Below are positions 35,130 to 46,866 of a DNA stretch of 64,000 nucleotides, piece by piece (position 1 is the first letter of the stretch; each line of letters starts with the position of its first letter). Under the pieces are notes generated by a model. That model had not been told where the DNA came from, made no database searches, and saw only the letters and a list, made by a program, of their open reading frames with translations. The position numbers and the translations under genes were made by a program. The stretch covers positions 2,852,001-2,916,000 of the forward strand of contig OX621163.1 in NCBI GenBank assembly GCA_951640195.1, written 5' to 3'. Origin of the DNA: Porpolomopsis calyptriformis. Taxonomy: Eukaryota; Basidiomycota; Agaricomycetes; Agaricales; Hygrophoraceae.

Positions 35130-38100
35130 TTATGGACGTACCTATTCAAGAATGTACCATCACTCCATGCAATCTATTCCGAATTCTTGGTACTATTGAA
35201 GAAGGCAATCTCGGACTCATTTTGGACGTTTGGATTGAAGCTACCGATACTGGTTGACATGTTCCAGCCACTGCTCTGGTTGATAGCAGAGCCTCTGGAA
35301 ATTTCATGGACGAATCTTTCACAACTTGCCACAATTTTACTCTAACACGATTGGAAACCCCAATCCCTGTATGGAATGCCGATGGATCTGAAAACCGAGG
35401 TGGACCCATTGAGAACGATATTGATATTTGGTTAGAGGCTCCTGGAGGACACAATGAACGGATCCAATTGGAAGTGACCAATCTCGGATCTAAGACGGAT
35501 ATTATCCTCAGCTTCCTGTGGCTCAAAAAGCACAACCCCAACATCGATTGGAAAGAGGCAACACTGGCTCTGGATAGCAAAGATTTCCCTCTTCCATGAT
35601 GGATAGTCGATGATGCAGAGTCACCAGGAATGGAATCGGTCATGCTGGCCATGAATTGATGCGTATCAAAGTCGGATGAATCCTGAGCCAGCATGGTGGA
35701 AGAAGATATGCGAAAGTTTGTACTGGAGGTATACTGGAAAGACTACTCTAGTATCTTTGCCAAAGAATCCTTCAACCACCTTCCACTGCATTCAGAATTT
35801 GACTACGCCATAGAACTGGATGAAACCTTCAAACCAGTTAAAGGTGCAAAATACGCAATGTCCCCTCTTGAGATGGATCACTTATACAAGTTCATCAACG
35901 AAAACTTATCCACTGGACGAATACAGACTTCCAAGTTGAAACAAGTCTCTCTGTTCTTCTTTGGGAAGAAAGCCGAAGAAGTAAATGCCAAAGGTAAAAA
36001 CGCTGGTTTGCGTCCTATCAAGGATTATTGCTACCTTAATGAACACATGGTCCCTGACCATTATCCCCTCCCCCTTCTTCACCAAATCCTCCAACAGCCG
36101 AAACTCCTAACAGCATCTCTGTTTACAGTCATGGATATCCGATGGGGATTCAACAACGTTAGGATCAAGGAAGGCGATGAATGGAAAGCCGCTTTTATCA
36201 CTGAAGCAGGTGCCTTCGAACCCACCGTCATGTTCTTTGGTTTGCAGAACTCTCCAGCTACCTTTCAATGGATAATCGACACAAGATTCAAAGAAGTCCT
36301 AGACTCCGGAAACATTTTCATCTATATCGATGACGTGCTCATTTGTGGAGACGATTTACAAGAATTGCGATACTGGACCTTCAAAACTCTGGATATCATG
36401 AAGAAACATGGACTCTCATGTAAACCCGTCAAATGCCAGTTCGAGAAGGAAGAAGAAGGTCGACGCTATCATGTCTTGGCCTATTCCAGAAATGGTGAAA
36501 CAACTCCAATCCTTCTTGGGCAGTGTGAACTTCTGGCGGAGATATATCAAAGGTTTCTCCAAAGTCGCTACCCCCCTCTACGAACTCTTGCACAATGAAA
36601 CTGTGTGGGAATGGACCCCTCGAAGACAAGAAGCCTTTGACAACATCAAATCCCTTTTAACAAACGCACCTGTCCTTCATATTCCTGATCGCAATCTCCC
36701 TTACTGTCTAGAGACTGATGCCTCCATCATCGGGATCGCAGGAATACTCTCCCAGCTTCATGATGGACACTGGAAACCTGTTGGATACCATTGAAGATCT
36801 ACTTCCCCTGCTGAGAAGAACTACCCAACTCATGATCTAGAACTCCTGGCGATCATCGACTCTTTTAAACAATGGTGCCACCTCCTTGAAGGAGCAAGAC
36901 ATGATATTCTCATCAGGACAGACAGTTTGGCTTTGCAATATTTCTCTAAAAATCTTCATTTGTCTAATTGCCAAACTTGTTGGTCTGAGTATCTGTCTAG
37001 GTTCGGGTTCAAAATCAAATATGTTCCTGGTAGGAAGAACAAAGCTGACGGCCTGTCCAGATGCCCTGATTACTTGCCTGGCGTCGAAGCCGATGTGGAG
37101 AACGAAGTTCTGATAGCGTGCGACTGATGGATTAATTCAATTGTCAAGTTGTCAAATTCAAGTTTTCTTTCTAGGTTACGCTTCAAAATTCCACTCCCAC
37201 AGAAGATCCAAGATAAACTCGAGGATGTCTCACTTGCTTGGACCCAAGCTGATGGGCTTGTTCGCAATGTTGAAGGTCGAATAGTGGTGCCAGAGGAAGT
37301 ATCTTTGCGCACAGACATTATATGACTGTCCCACACCTACCCCCACACTGGCCACCCTGGCATTGAGAAGATGAAGGAACTTGTACTTCGTAACTTTATT
37401 TGGGATGGTGCCCCACAAGACATCACCAACTACATTTGATCCTGCCCTGCCTGTCAATAGAACAAGAACTTCCCTTCGAAACCGTCAGGATTACTCCAAC
37501 CTATACCCCCTTCCATGGAACCATGGAAAGAGATTACTATCAATCTTATCGTCAAACTCCCTAAGTCACAAGGCTACGATGCTGTAATGGTTGTTGTCGA
37601 TCGTTTCACTAAATGAGCCCATTTCATCCTGACAACCTCCAATCTCTCATCAGAAGGTGCTGCAAAACTCTTTCAGGATCACGTTTGGAAACATCATGGA
37701 TGGCCCCAAAAGGTTATATCCGATTGTGGAGTACAATTCATGTCAAAGTTCACAGAAGCCCTCAATAACTCCCTAGGAATTATCTCCGGTCTCTCCACTG
37801 CATATCATCCCCAAACAGATGGTCAAATGGAACGTACTAATCAAGAACTCGAAGTTTACTTACATTTCTATACCAACTTCATGCAAGACAACTGGTCGGA
37901 ATGGCTCACTTCTGCAGAATTTGCCTACAACAATCGACAACACTCTGCAACTTCACAATCACCATTCTATATGGAATACGGACATCATCCCCACCTCCCC
38001 ACGACTATTCCGGATCAAAGCAACATGCCCGCAGCCAATACCTTTCACAAACGCCTCACACGCGCACAGCAAAATGCCAAACGATCTTTACAGAAGACAA

Positions 38101-38600
38101 CAGAATCGATGAAGAAATACGCTGATCGCAAATGGAAACCCTCACCCTCCTATGAAGAAGGAGACTTAGTCTGGTTGGATACCAAAAACATCAAGACGAC
38201 GCGACCCTCAAAGAAACTCAACAATTGACGGACCGGACCATTCAAGGTCTTGAAGAAGATATCGGACCTTGCTTATCTGATTGATATCCCTGGAACATGG
38301 AGACTACACCCAGTCTTTCACGTTTCACTCATGAGACCTAATGTTGGAAATGAATTGCTCCACCCTGATGTCATCGACACATCATGGCCTCCTCCTGATC
38401 TGATCGAAAACGAAGAAGAATATGAGGTTGAATTTATATTACAACATTCCAGAGCTAAACGACGACGAAAATATTTGGTCAAATGGAAAGGCTATCCAAT
38501 CAAAGAAGCCACTTGGGAAGATCAATCAAACATTTTATGACACGCCAAGGAAATTGTGAAGACATATGAAGACTCAATTCAAACAGCGATTTGATTCTAT
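35130..38600 (+). pseudogene. Element C pol: protease, RT, RNase H, integrase, chromodomain (decayed)
   Basis: The protease region reads ALVDSRASG, where the active-site DSG appears as DSR, consistent with a G-to-A change. RT has YIDDVLI (about 36330). The frame changes near 36450-36470, where the end of the palm/connection region is missing, then RNase H resumes (CLETDAS...) and leads to KYVPGRKNKADGLSR. Integrase has the core residues in FTK-AHFI, ISDCGVQF and QMERTNQELE. A C-terminal chromodomain (YEVEFILQHSRAKRRRKYLVKWKGYP...TWEDQSN, about 38415-38537) would direct integration to marked chromatin. Several in-frame TGA stops make it inactive. Confidence 0.88.
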
Positions 38601-38709
38601 TCATTCGTTTGTTATCATCCCGTCTGCCAAGAATTGACCTCTATTTTTAGAATCACTCCTTATAAACTGCAAAGATGTCTCCACTTTCCTTCACAACAAA
38701 TACTTCATC

Positions 38710-39450
38710 ATGCCTGCAACACGATCCACATGATCCCCTTCCCCTCAAGTTGCCATCCGACGTGCTGGACGAATCCCTTTGTCCGCCATCCGCTCCCCTA
38801 CTCCCAGTCCCTCCACTTCTGCCTCTTCCACTCGACAATTACATCAACAAGCTCACACATGTGCGGAAGATTTCTTCAGTCCTACTTGAACTCCGCCCCC
38901 CGAGGATCCCACTGTCACCATCTCCCATCTCACGGTCCATAGCAACAGTGTCAGCAACTGGAATCGTGAACTTCGTCAAGAGCGCAAGGTATTACAAGCC
39001 GAACTCAAGGTGTCAGAAAAAAGTGCCTTATTTTGGAAGAATCATTGGGATCAGAGTGAGTTGAAAGTTTGGGAGCTCCAGCAACAGAAGAGACGAATGT
39101 GGGTTGATTGCTACAATGTCACCACCTGCACCATCATCGCCAAGCTCGTAGAAGAGAGTCATCAAAGCGAACGGCTCACCAGAGAAGACTTCCTTCAAGC
39201 TCAACAGGACCTCGTGACAATGGAAACGTTGATCGAATATGGAAAATCAGTCAAGTACCCTATCGACCTCGATTTGGAATATCCCGACGACAACGACGAC
39301 ATCGCGACAGTCCGAGTCCCCTCCCCCGTTGAAGCAACTTCAGAAGCTGAACTCATCGCTTCCCCCTCAGTAGCTGTCGAGGCCCCCACCACTGAGGAAA
39401 TCCCGACCCAGGCCTCAGAGGATGAAACGACCGACACCGCCCAAGTTTGA
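38710..39450 (+). pseudogene. Element C extra ORF downstream of pol (ORF3), coiled-coil protein with 2 stops
   Basis: An ATG at 38710 opens a 247-codon frame ending at 39450, interrupted by two TGA codons. The N-terminal part is Ser/Thr/Pro/Arg-rich; the middle (ELRQERKVLQAELKVSEKS...) is a likely coiled coil; the C-terminus is acidic. It lies between the chromodomain end and the 3' LTR in the sense orientation. I recognise no family. It resembles accessory ORFs seen in other LTR elements but could also be a captured host segment. Confidence 0.55.
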
Positions 39451-39485
39451 AATTCGGGACGAATTTCCTTTGAAGCCAAGGTGTA

Positions 39486-39884
39486 TGTCATGGTTGTAAT
39501 TTTCTTTTCTTTCCTTTATCTTATCGTATACAAACCTGTCCTTATCTTAGGATTCCCCACACTTCTTCATTGAGATTCCCCATTACCTTTTTCTGGGATT
39601 CCCCACCACTCTATCCATATGCAGACACTTTCATTTCTGTCTATGTTTCAACCCCTTATGATTTGTCATCGATCACAATGACTCATCCTTATCTTTGACT
39701 CATGTTTATGTTGCACTGACTCACACAGATAAGTAGTCAGTATATAAAGAGTACCTCCTGTACGTATCAGACCTTAAGTCTGATTCCTCATTAGCTACTC
39801 ATAACAAGGACTTAGAACCATACCTTCATCTCTTGGGACAGAACACCTGAAGTAAAACGCATTCTGAACAACCGGTTTATAACA
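39486..39884 (+). repeat. Element C 3' LTR
   Basis: 399 bp, the same length and ends as the 5' LTR with only scattered, mainly transition, differences. Its right edge abuts a minisatellite unit directly. Confidence 0.9.
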
Positions 39885-40230
39885 CCTTGTTCATTCATCG
39901 TCCCTGCCTCAGTTGGTGTGTGATCTGTACTATTCATTTTGAACAGTCCATTGACACTCTCACCACCTCGTCCTTCCCTCAGGTGGTGCGTGATATGTCC
40001 TATTCACTATGAATGGTACACTGACACTCTTGCCGCCTCGTTCGTTTGTAATCCTGTCAGTTGGTGGGTGATTGTCCTGTTTGCTTTGAATGGTCCACTG
40101 ATGCTCTCGCCGCCTTGTTTGTTCATTGTCCCTCTGTTAGCTGGTGCGTGATCTGTCCTGTTTGCTTTCAACAGTCTGCTGACGCTCCCACCGCCTCGTT
40201 CATTCATCACCCCTCCCTCAGGTGGTACGT
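39885..40230. repeat. ~78-bp minisatellite, left fragment
   Basis: About four diverged copies of a unit containing GGTGCGTGATCTGTCCTGTT and TTTGAACAGTCCACTGA. The same unit continues after element A at 49227, showing that A inserted into this array. Confidence 0.88.
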
Positions 40231-40838
40231 TGATACGACCCCTCCGTCCCCTGAGCACCGTATATTCAACTATACAAATACTAGACGCCTACCAAGTCCT
40301 TCAAACTCGAACTCGAACCCTCCGAATGCTCCCGATAGCTTCCGAACGTCCCGAACAACTTCGAGAATCATCGAACGCTCCGAACGCGATTGAAGCTTTC
40401 CGAACGCGAATGAAAGTTTGTATATCAAAGGGAAGACACCATTCAAAGGCATCTGTTCTCTTCTATTTCTCCCTTTTCATTCGATTCCTTCATTTCCATT
40501 CACTACTTTCCCCTTAGATCATTAGAGAGGCTCCCCTTTTATCATATACACTCAAAGGGATCCTTGTACTAGAAGATATATATACTGTATGTTGTAGCTA
40601 GTGATCTAACAAGTTAGATATTCGCTTCTCTCTTGCTCTCGAGTCTAGATCCTCTTTAGATCTTCTAAGACTTCCTCTTTCGACTTCCCGATCCTTCCGA
40701 TTCCCCAATCGATCTCGTTCGCGAATGATTGAAGACTTCCTTTCCATGATCATCGATCATAGACTGTGTCGAGACTCTTTATAGTCGTCCTCGCACCTTG
40801 TTCTGTGTTCAGTTCTCATACATGAAGCAGACATATCA
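40231..40838 (+). repeat. Element A 5' LTR
   Basis: 608 bp, starting TGATACGACCCC and ending CATATCA. An AT-rich TATATATA motif near 40577 probably serves as TATA box. Confidence 0.92.
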
Positions 40839-40841
40839 TTT

Positions 40842-40859
40842 TGGAGCCCACCGTGAGGG
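40842..40859 (+). other. Element A candidate primer binding site
   Basis: TGGAGCCCACCGTGAGGG follows the LTR after three T residues. A PBS starting TGG fits the complement of a tRNA 3'-CCA end; I do not assign the tRNA. The same sequence follows the 5' LTR of element B. Confidence 0.5.
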
Positions 40860-41099
40860 CCCACTATTAAATCTTAAAAGATTCCTTCGACTCAGTCCTT
40901 CAAACCGCCATTCCTGACGCACAATCGAGTCACTCGAAGCACAACCTTATGAGATAGATTCACTCGAAACATCGATCCGACCCAACCAACACTTCCCAGT
41001 TCTCAAATAAATCGAAATTCAACTTCAATCAACAATCCTGACTCCCCCGACGAACCCTCCTCTACCTTATCACTTTCCTCATTATCATCGATTTCTACA

Positions 41100-43223
41100 A
41101 TGACTATGACGACCCCACCAAACCTAGTAATGCCCGCTCACGGTCACTCAACCGCCCCGAAGTTCAACCCCGAACAACCACGAGAACTTCGAAGATACTT
41201 CCAAGACCTCAGAGGTCTTTTCGCTAATTGTAGCATCACCGATGACAATGCTAAGAAGACCTACGCCTGCAAGTACGTCGACATCGATACCTCCGAACTC
41301 TGGGAATACCAAACAGAGTTCCAAGCCAGACATACGTTCGACGAATTCGTCGCCGCCATCTATAAGCTATACCCAGGATCGCAAGACGATCGAAAGTGGT
41401 CCATCGCCGACATGGACAAGATAGTCGGAGAACAGCTTCGACTAGGGATTATGAACACAAACGAACTCGGAGCGTATTTCCGATCATTCCTTGCGATTAC
41501 TAAATTCCTGCGATTGAAGAACAGAATCTCCGAAGCAGAACAAAGTCGCACCTTCGTCCGAGGATTCCAACCCGAACTCTGGACTAGAATCGTCCGACGA
41601 CTGGAAATCAAGTTCCCCGACCACTTCCCCGACGATCCTTATGGGGTAAACGATATCAACGAGGCGGCTCATTTCGTTCTATATGGAACATCTCCGAACA
41701 CCTTTCTACCATGCGAAACGACGACTTCAACGACAACTACTACCCCTGCCACGAAACAAGAAGACCTCAGCGTCTTCATGGAAAAACTAATGACTACGTT
41801 GGTCAAAACCCTGGACAATAGAGGTCCCCCGAAACGAAACCCGCCCCCTCGAACACCACAAACTTCGGAACGACGACCCAATGCTCCTGACCCATTCGAG
41901 CCGAAAACCTGCATTTTCTGTGGAAGTCCCGATCACTTCATCGGAAGCTGCCCGACCTGCCGTGAATATATCCAGAACGGTCGATCCAAGAAGAACTTCG
42001 AAGGAAGGATCGTACTCCCGAATGACAGGTTCGTCCCCCAGCAAATGCCGGGAAAAACCTTGAAAGAACGAATGGACGAATGGTACAAGCAAAACCCGAC
42101 CCCGACCGCTGGAATGATGTACGGAATTTCAGCAGGTATCCAACGTGATCCAGCGACCGAGACTTACCAACTATCCGCCGACGAACGGATCGCTGCTCTC
42201 GAAAAAGAGAGTTTCGCGTTAAGGAGCAAGAAGATGTTCGATGGAGTAGAGATAGTTCGGCCTCGACGACAAGAACCGGACAAAGAGAAAGCAACCGACA
42301 AACCATCGAGTGCTCCGATCGCGACCATCCTGACTCAACCCGCTAGGACGGAACATCTGTTCGCGAAAGCAAAAGAGTCCAACTACGTACCGCCCCACAT
42401 CTGGAACTTTGGCTCTCCGATGGCGAAAAGAGACAGAGACCCCTCGTACCACACTCAAGCGCCGATCCAAGATGCCAAGATCGCCTCCGACGTCTATACT
42501 CGTTCGATGAAAACCCCTTGCGTCACGCTTTCCCCCGAAGAGTTGTTATCCCTCTCACCCGAAGTCCGATCGAAGGTTCGAGAGGCAGTAACCCCTAAAC
42601 GAACTCAGCCACCTAGTCAACCGATTGTGGTCAAAACCGTCGAAGTGGAAGCGATTCCGAACAACACCCTGCCTTATTGCGATGACGACGATTGTTCCAT
42701 TACCGTGCCCGACCCCTACGAATCGTATCTAAACACTCTCTCGTCCGATGAAACCCCTCACACCGTTACTGTCGCAAAGGAATCGCATGCCCTCCGATCG
42801 ATCGTCATGTTGATCGATCATAAAGAAACGATTGAATGCATCATCGATCCCGGATCTCAGATAATCGCTATGTCCGAAGCCGTTTGTCACGACCTAGGAC
42901 TGATCTACGACCCAACTATCCAACTCAACATGCAATCGGCCAACGGCGAAATAGAGCAATCGTTAGGTCTTGCGAGGAATGTCCCATGTCAGATCGGCAA
43001 CATAACCCTCTACCTCCAGATCCACGTCATTCGCGCTCCTGCCTACAATATCCTGCTCAGAAGACCATTCAACGTTTTAGCTCAAAGCCTCGTCAAGAAT
43101 TTCGCCGATGAAAACCAGACGATTACTATTTGTGATCTGAATAGCGGAAGAACCGTCACAATTCCGACGGTTCCACGAGGACTACCGAAGCACCGTTCAG
43201 ATTTTCGCTCATCGAGGATTTGA
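41100..43223 (+). CDS. Element A gag-protease
   Basis: This 707-codon frame is intact. Gag core sequence (FNPEQPRELRRYFQDLRGLF, TYACKYVDIDTSELWEYQ) is followed by a CX2CX4HX4C zinc knuckle, CIFCGSPDHFIGSC (about 41911-41952). An aspartic protease comes near the end (VMLIDHKETIECIIDPGSQIIAMSEAVC, later YNILLRRPFNVLA). The active-site triad is DPG in place of the usual D-S/T-G, as in the B copy, so it is a family feature. The frame ends at 43223 and pol continues in the -1 frame, suggesting programmed -1 frameshifting; both copies keep this relation. Confidence 0.88.
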   Translation: MTMTTPPNLVMPAHGHSTAPKFNPEQPRELRRYFQDLRGLFANCSITDDNAKKTYACKYVDIDTSELWEYQTEFQARHTFDEFVAAIYKLYPGSQDDRKWSIADMDKIVGEQLRLGIMNTNELGAYFRSFLAITKFLRLKNRISEAEQSRTFVRGFQPELWTRIVRRLEIKFPDHFPDDPYGVNDINEAAHFVLYGTSPNTFLPCETTTSTTTTTPATKQEDLSVFMEKLMTTLVKTLDNRGPPKRNPPPRTPQTSERRPNAPDPFEPKTCIFCGSPDHFIGSCPTCREYIQNGRSKKNFEGRIVLPNDRFVPQQMPGKTLKERMDEWYKQNPTPTAGMMYGISAGIQRDPATETYQLSADERIAALEKESFALRSKKMFDGVEIVRPRRQEPDKEKATDKPSSAPIATILTQPARTEHLFAKAKESNYVPPHIWNFGSPMAKRDRDPSYHTQAPIQDAKIASDVYTRSMKTPCVTLSPEELLSLSPEVRSKVREAVTPKRTQPPSQPIVVKTVEVEAIPNNTLPYCDDDDCSITVPDPYESYLNTLSSDETPHTVTVAKESHALRSIVMLIDHKETIECIIDPGSQIIAMSEAVCHDLGLIYDPTIQLNMQSANGEIEQSLGLARNVPCQIGNITLYLQIHVIRAPAYNILLRRPFNVLAQSLVKNFADENQTITICDLNSGRTVTIPTVPRGLPKHRSDFRSSRI

Positions 43224-46200
43224 TTCCTGATCAAGGAGAGATCGCGATAATTCTAGATTATGACCACGCTACGTCTATGCTATCTGTCAATTCCTGTGTG
43301 CCTCTATGCGCAACAAATAAAGTTTCAACAGTTTCCCATGCTTATTTATCCGCTTGTGACCTCCCCAACCTTATCTCTAAATCTCGATTGACTAGCAATC
43401 AACATTCCGCTTCCGACCGTCTCAATCGATCGATGGAAATTGCAACCTTCCTCTCATCGAAAAAGAAATATAAACCTGTCTCGAAGAAAGTTCGCTCCGT
43501 AGTAGCTGAACTCCCCGACAAATTCTGAATCATTCGGAAAATCCTTGGCGATCCACTCGCGGATATGCCAACACTCGACCCGAACCCCCCCACGTTTACC
43601 CCGACCGAACAATATACGATCGAAAGGATGGAGCTTTTCGATAAAGCTCACCCCGGAGATTTTCTTTGGCCTCAGGAAAGGGCTCTCCTTCACGATTTCA
43701 TGAGAAAGCAAGATCTCGCCTTCACCTGGAACGACTCTGAATGAGGACATTTCAGATCCGACTTTTTCCCTCCCATCGATCTCCCAGTCATACCACATAT
43801 GCCCTGGGTACAAAAGAATATTCTGATTCCCCCAGGGATCTACCACGAAGTATGTAAAGTTATCCAGCGAAAAATCGACGCTGGTGTCTACGAACCCTCG
43901 AACTCCTCCTACCGATCACGATGGTTCACCGTTCTAAAGAAAGGAGGGAAGGAACTTAGAATCGTTCACAGTCTTGAACCACTCAATCAAGTCACAATTC
44001 GACATTCGGGAGTGACGCCAATCCCCAAACACTTGGCTGAACAGTTCGGCGGTCGATCCTGCAGCACTATGTTCGATCTGTACGTCGGATATGACGAACG
44101 AGTGATCGCGCCTTCGTCTCGCGATTTAACCACGTTCCAAACACCCTATGGGGCTCATCGACTAGTTACCCTACCCATGGGATGGACCAACTCTGTGCCT
44201 GTTTTTCATGACGACGTCACCTATATCCTCTAACTGGAGATTCCTGAGTTTACAATCCCCTATATCGACGATATCCCTGTGAAGGGTCCCGCGACTCGAT
44301 ACGTACTCCCCGATGGATCCTATGAAACGATTCCCGAAAACGACGGAATTTGACGATTCATATGGGAACACTTCGGGAATCTGAATCGGATAGTCCAGCG
44401 AATGAAATATTGCGGTGGAACGATGTTAGGCTATAAATCGTTCTTGTGCGCAGAAGAAACCACCGTTCTCGGACATCGATGTACTCACTTAGGATGACTA
44501 CCCAATGAATCGCGTGTCTCAGCGATCCGAAACTGGGGTCCCTGTAAAGACCTCTCTGAAGTTCGAGCCTTCCTTGGCACTATTGGCGTCGTTCGGATTT
44601 TCATTCGCAACTTCGCGCATCGAGCGAACCACCTAGTCAAACTCACTAGGAAAGATATGCCTTTTGAATTCGGTCCCGATCAACTCGCTGCTCAAGAGGA
44701 CCTCAAGCAAGCCCTTCTAGAATCGCCCGCTCTACGAGTACTCGATTATACTTCTGACGCTCCTGTCATACTTGCCGTCGACACCTCCTATATCGCGGTT
44801 GGCTTTCACTTGTGCCAATGCGATCCTGACGACCCAAAGAAACGGTACTATAATCGATTTGGTTCGATCACATTGAACGATCGAGAAAAACGGTTCTCTC
44901 AGCCGGAACTCGAAATCTACAGTCTCTATCGAGCCTTGCGATCGCTCCGACTCTATCTCATCGGCGTTTGGAACCTCATAATAGAAGTCGACGCTCAATA
45001 TATCAAAGGAATGCTAGCCAACCCAGACATCGCGCCTCAAGCTAGTATTAACAGATGGATCGTAGCAATTCTCACATTCCATTTTACTTTGGTACACGTC
45101 GCTGGTTCGAACCATGGTCCCGACGGTCTCTCTCGACGCCCCCAACAGCCCGATGACCAAGACGACGAAGAACCGATCGATAAAGACTTCGACGATTGGA
45201 TCGATCGCGTCCACGGACTAATGCACCATATCAATGATTCGCCCGCGCCCCGAACGAAATCCCTCTGAATGCCCACCTCAGTTTACTCGCAGAGTAAACA
45301 TTTCAGTGAGGAGGAAGACCATATACATTCATGTACCGATTCATACAACATCGTTCCGCGATCGGAAGTAGCTCAGCAAGATGATCGACGACTTATCCTT
45401 GTTCGAAAATGGCTCTCAGATCTGGAACGACCGAGCAGCATGTCCGACAGCGACTACGCAAGTTTTATACGATACTACGAAGAGTTCTTTATCAACAACG
45501 ATCAACTGTGGCGAAAGGATAGACAAGGCACTCACAAATTAGTCATTGATTCGGAATGCCGATTAGCAATCATGATGGAACTTCACGATCGAACAGGCCA
45601 CAAGGCTATCTTCGCTACCTGATCGATCGTTTCCGAACGCTTCTGGTGGCCCCATATGGCCCCCGACATAGTCTGGTTCATTCGGACATGTCATACCTGT
45701 CAGGTTCGCCAAACCACGCAAGCCCTCGTTCCTCCGACCGTCTCCACGCCAGCTCCCCTATTCGCCAAAATCTACGTCGACACGATGCACATGCCCCGAT
45801 CCGGTCCATTTTGATATATCGTCCAAGGGCGATGTTCCCTCACCCACTATCCCGAATTTCGAATGCTTCGATCGGAAACAGCAAAATCGATTGGCGAATG
45901 GATCTTCGAGGATATAATCTGTCGATGGGGCTCCCTTCGAGAAATTGTCACGGACAACGGAACGGCCTTCTTAGGAGCCATAGATCACCTCACCAAGCGC
46001 TATCAGATCAACCACATTCGCATCAGCGGATACAACTCTCGCGCGAACGGAATAGTCGAATGATCTCACTTCGACGTACGACAATCGCTATTCAAAGCCG
46101 TCAATGGCGATCAGACGCAATGGTCGATCGGAGCCTACTCCATATTCTGGGCTGAGCGCGTCACTACCCGAAAGCGACTGGGATGCTCACCCTACTTTGC

Positions 46201-46741
46201 TGTCACAGGGTCTCAGCCATTGCTTCCTCTAGATATTTCCGAAGCGACATATCTCCTTCCTGCTCCAGATTCGGTTCTGTCAATGACTGACCTAATTTCA
46301 CAACGCGCGATCGCCCTACAGAAACGAGACGCTGACTTAGACCAACTCCGATCGAAGGTTCTCACTGCTCGTCTACGATCTGCTGTTCGATTCGAGAAGA
46401 AACACAAGAAGACCATTCGCAACTACGACTTAAAAACTGGTGATCTCATACTCATTCGGAACACAAAAATCGAGAAGTCTCTCAATCGGAAGATGCGTCC
46501 TCGATACCTAGGACCCCTAGTCGTGGTATCTCGAAACCTAGGGAAAGCTTATATCGTCGCGGAACTTGATGGATCTGTCTTACATCGCCTGATCGCTGCG
46601 TTTAGAGTCATCCCATACTTCGCTCGAAGGTCGATCACAATTCCCGAACGATTCCTCGACATATCGACTTCACGACTTAGAGAAATGGAACGTTCGCTAG
46701 CTAGCGAACCACTCGATAGTGTTGCGATTGAGGACTTGTAA
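43220..46741 (+). pseudogene. Element A pol: RT, RNase H, integrase (9 in-frame stops)
   Basis: The frame is one base behind gag-protease. RT has GWTNSVPVFHDDV and the catalytic PYIDDIPVKGP (about 44262-44290). RNase H includes VILAVDTSYIAVGF and HVAGSNHGPDGLSRRP. Integrase has the HHCC zinc region (HDRTGHK...CHTCQ), then D, D and E in KIYVDTMHM, IVTDNGTAFLG and GIVE. No chromodomain is seen; the protein ends SVAIEDL. Stops start at 43526, 43742, 44231, 44351, 44495, 45266, 45620, 45812 and 46061. Six correspond to CGA or CAA in copy B, so the ancestor was open. Confidence 0.92.
45297..45315 (+). other. Element A internal copy of the polypurine tract (central PPT candidate)
   Basis: AACATTTCAGTGAGGAGGA is identical to the sequence just before the 3' LTR (48598-48616). 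It sits between RNase H and integrase coding sequence. The B copy preserves it at 59325-59343. Confidence 0.65.
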
Positions 46742-46866
46742 CCTGCCGTAACACATCGCTACGCACATTTTTTCATTCCAAAGTCTTTCTTTCATTTTTT
46801 TTAGACACAAAAATACAAAATTTAAAAGAAAAAGACTAAAGGCTACAAAAATTATTCAAGACAAGT

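Larger units (their letters stand above)
33103..39884 (+). mobile_element. Element C: chromodomain Ty3/gypsy LTR retrotransposon (decayed)
   Basis: It is bounded by near-identical 399-bp LTRs that begin TGTCATGG and end TTTATAACA. Order inside: PBS, gag with zinc knuckle, protease, RT, RNase H, integrase, chromodomain, an extra sense ORF, 3' LTR. The chromodomain and the PBS complementary to the LTR's own R start place it with the Tf1/sushi chromovirus group. No target duplication is seen: the left flank ends ATGAC and the right begins CCTTG. Many TGA stops, a small RT/RNase H deletion and a mutated protease active site show it is inactive. Confidence 0.9.

Noticed and set aside
40270..40452. 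A 60-codon minus ORF (MPLN-VFPLIYKLSFAFGK) present in all four A/B LTRs
   Set aside because: Its recurrence is explained by LTR homology and its short length; nothing protein-like is recognisable. A U3 or R-region function is more likely.
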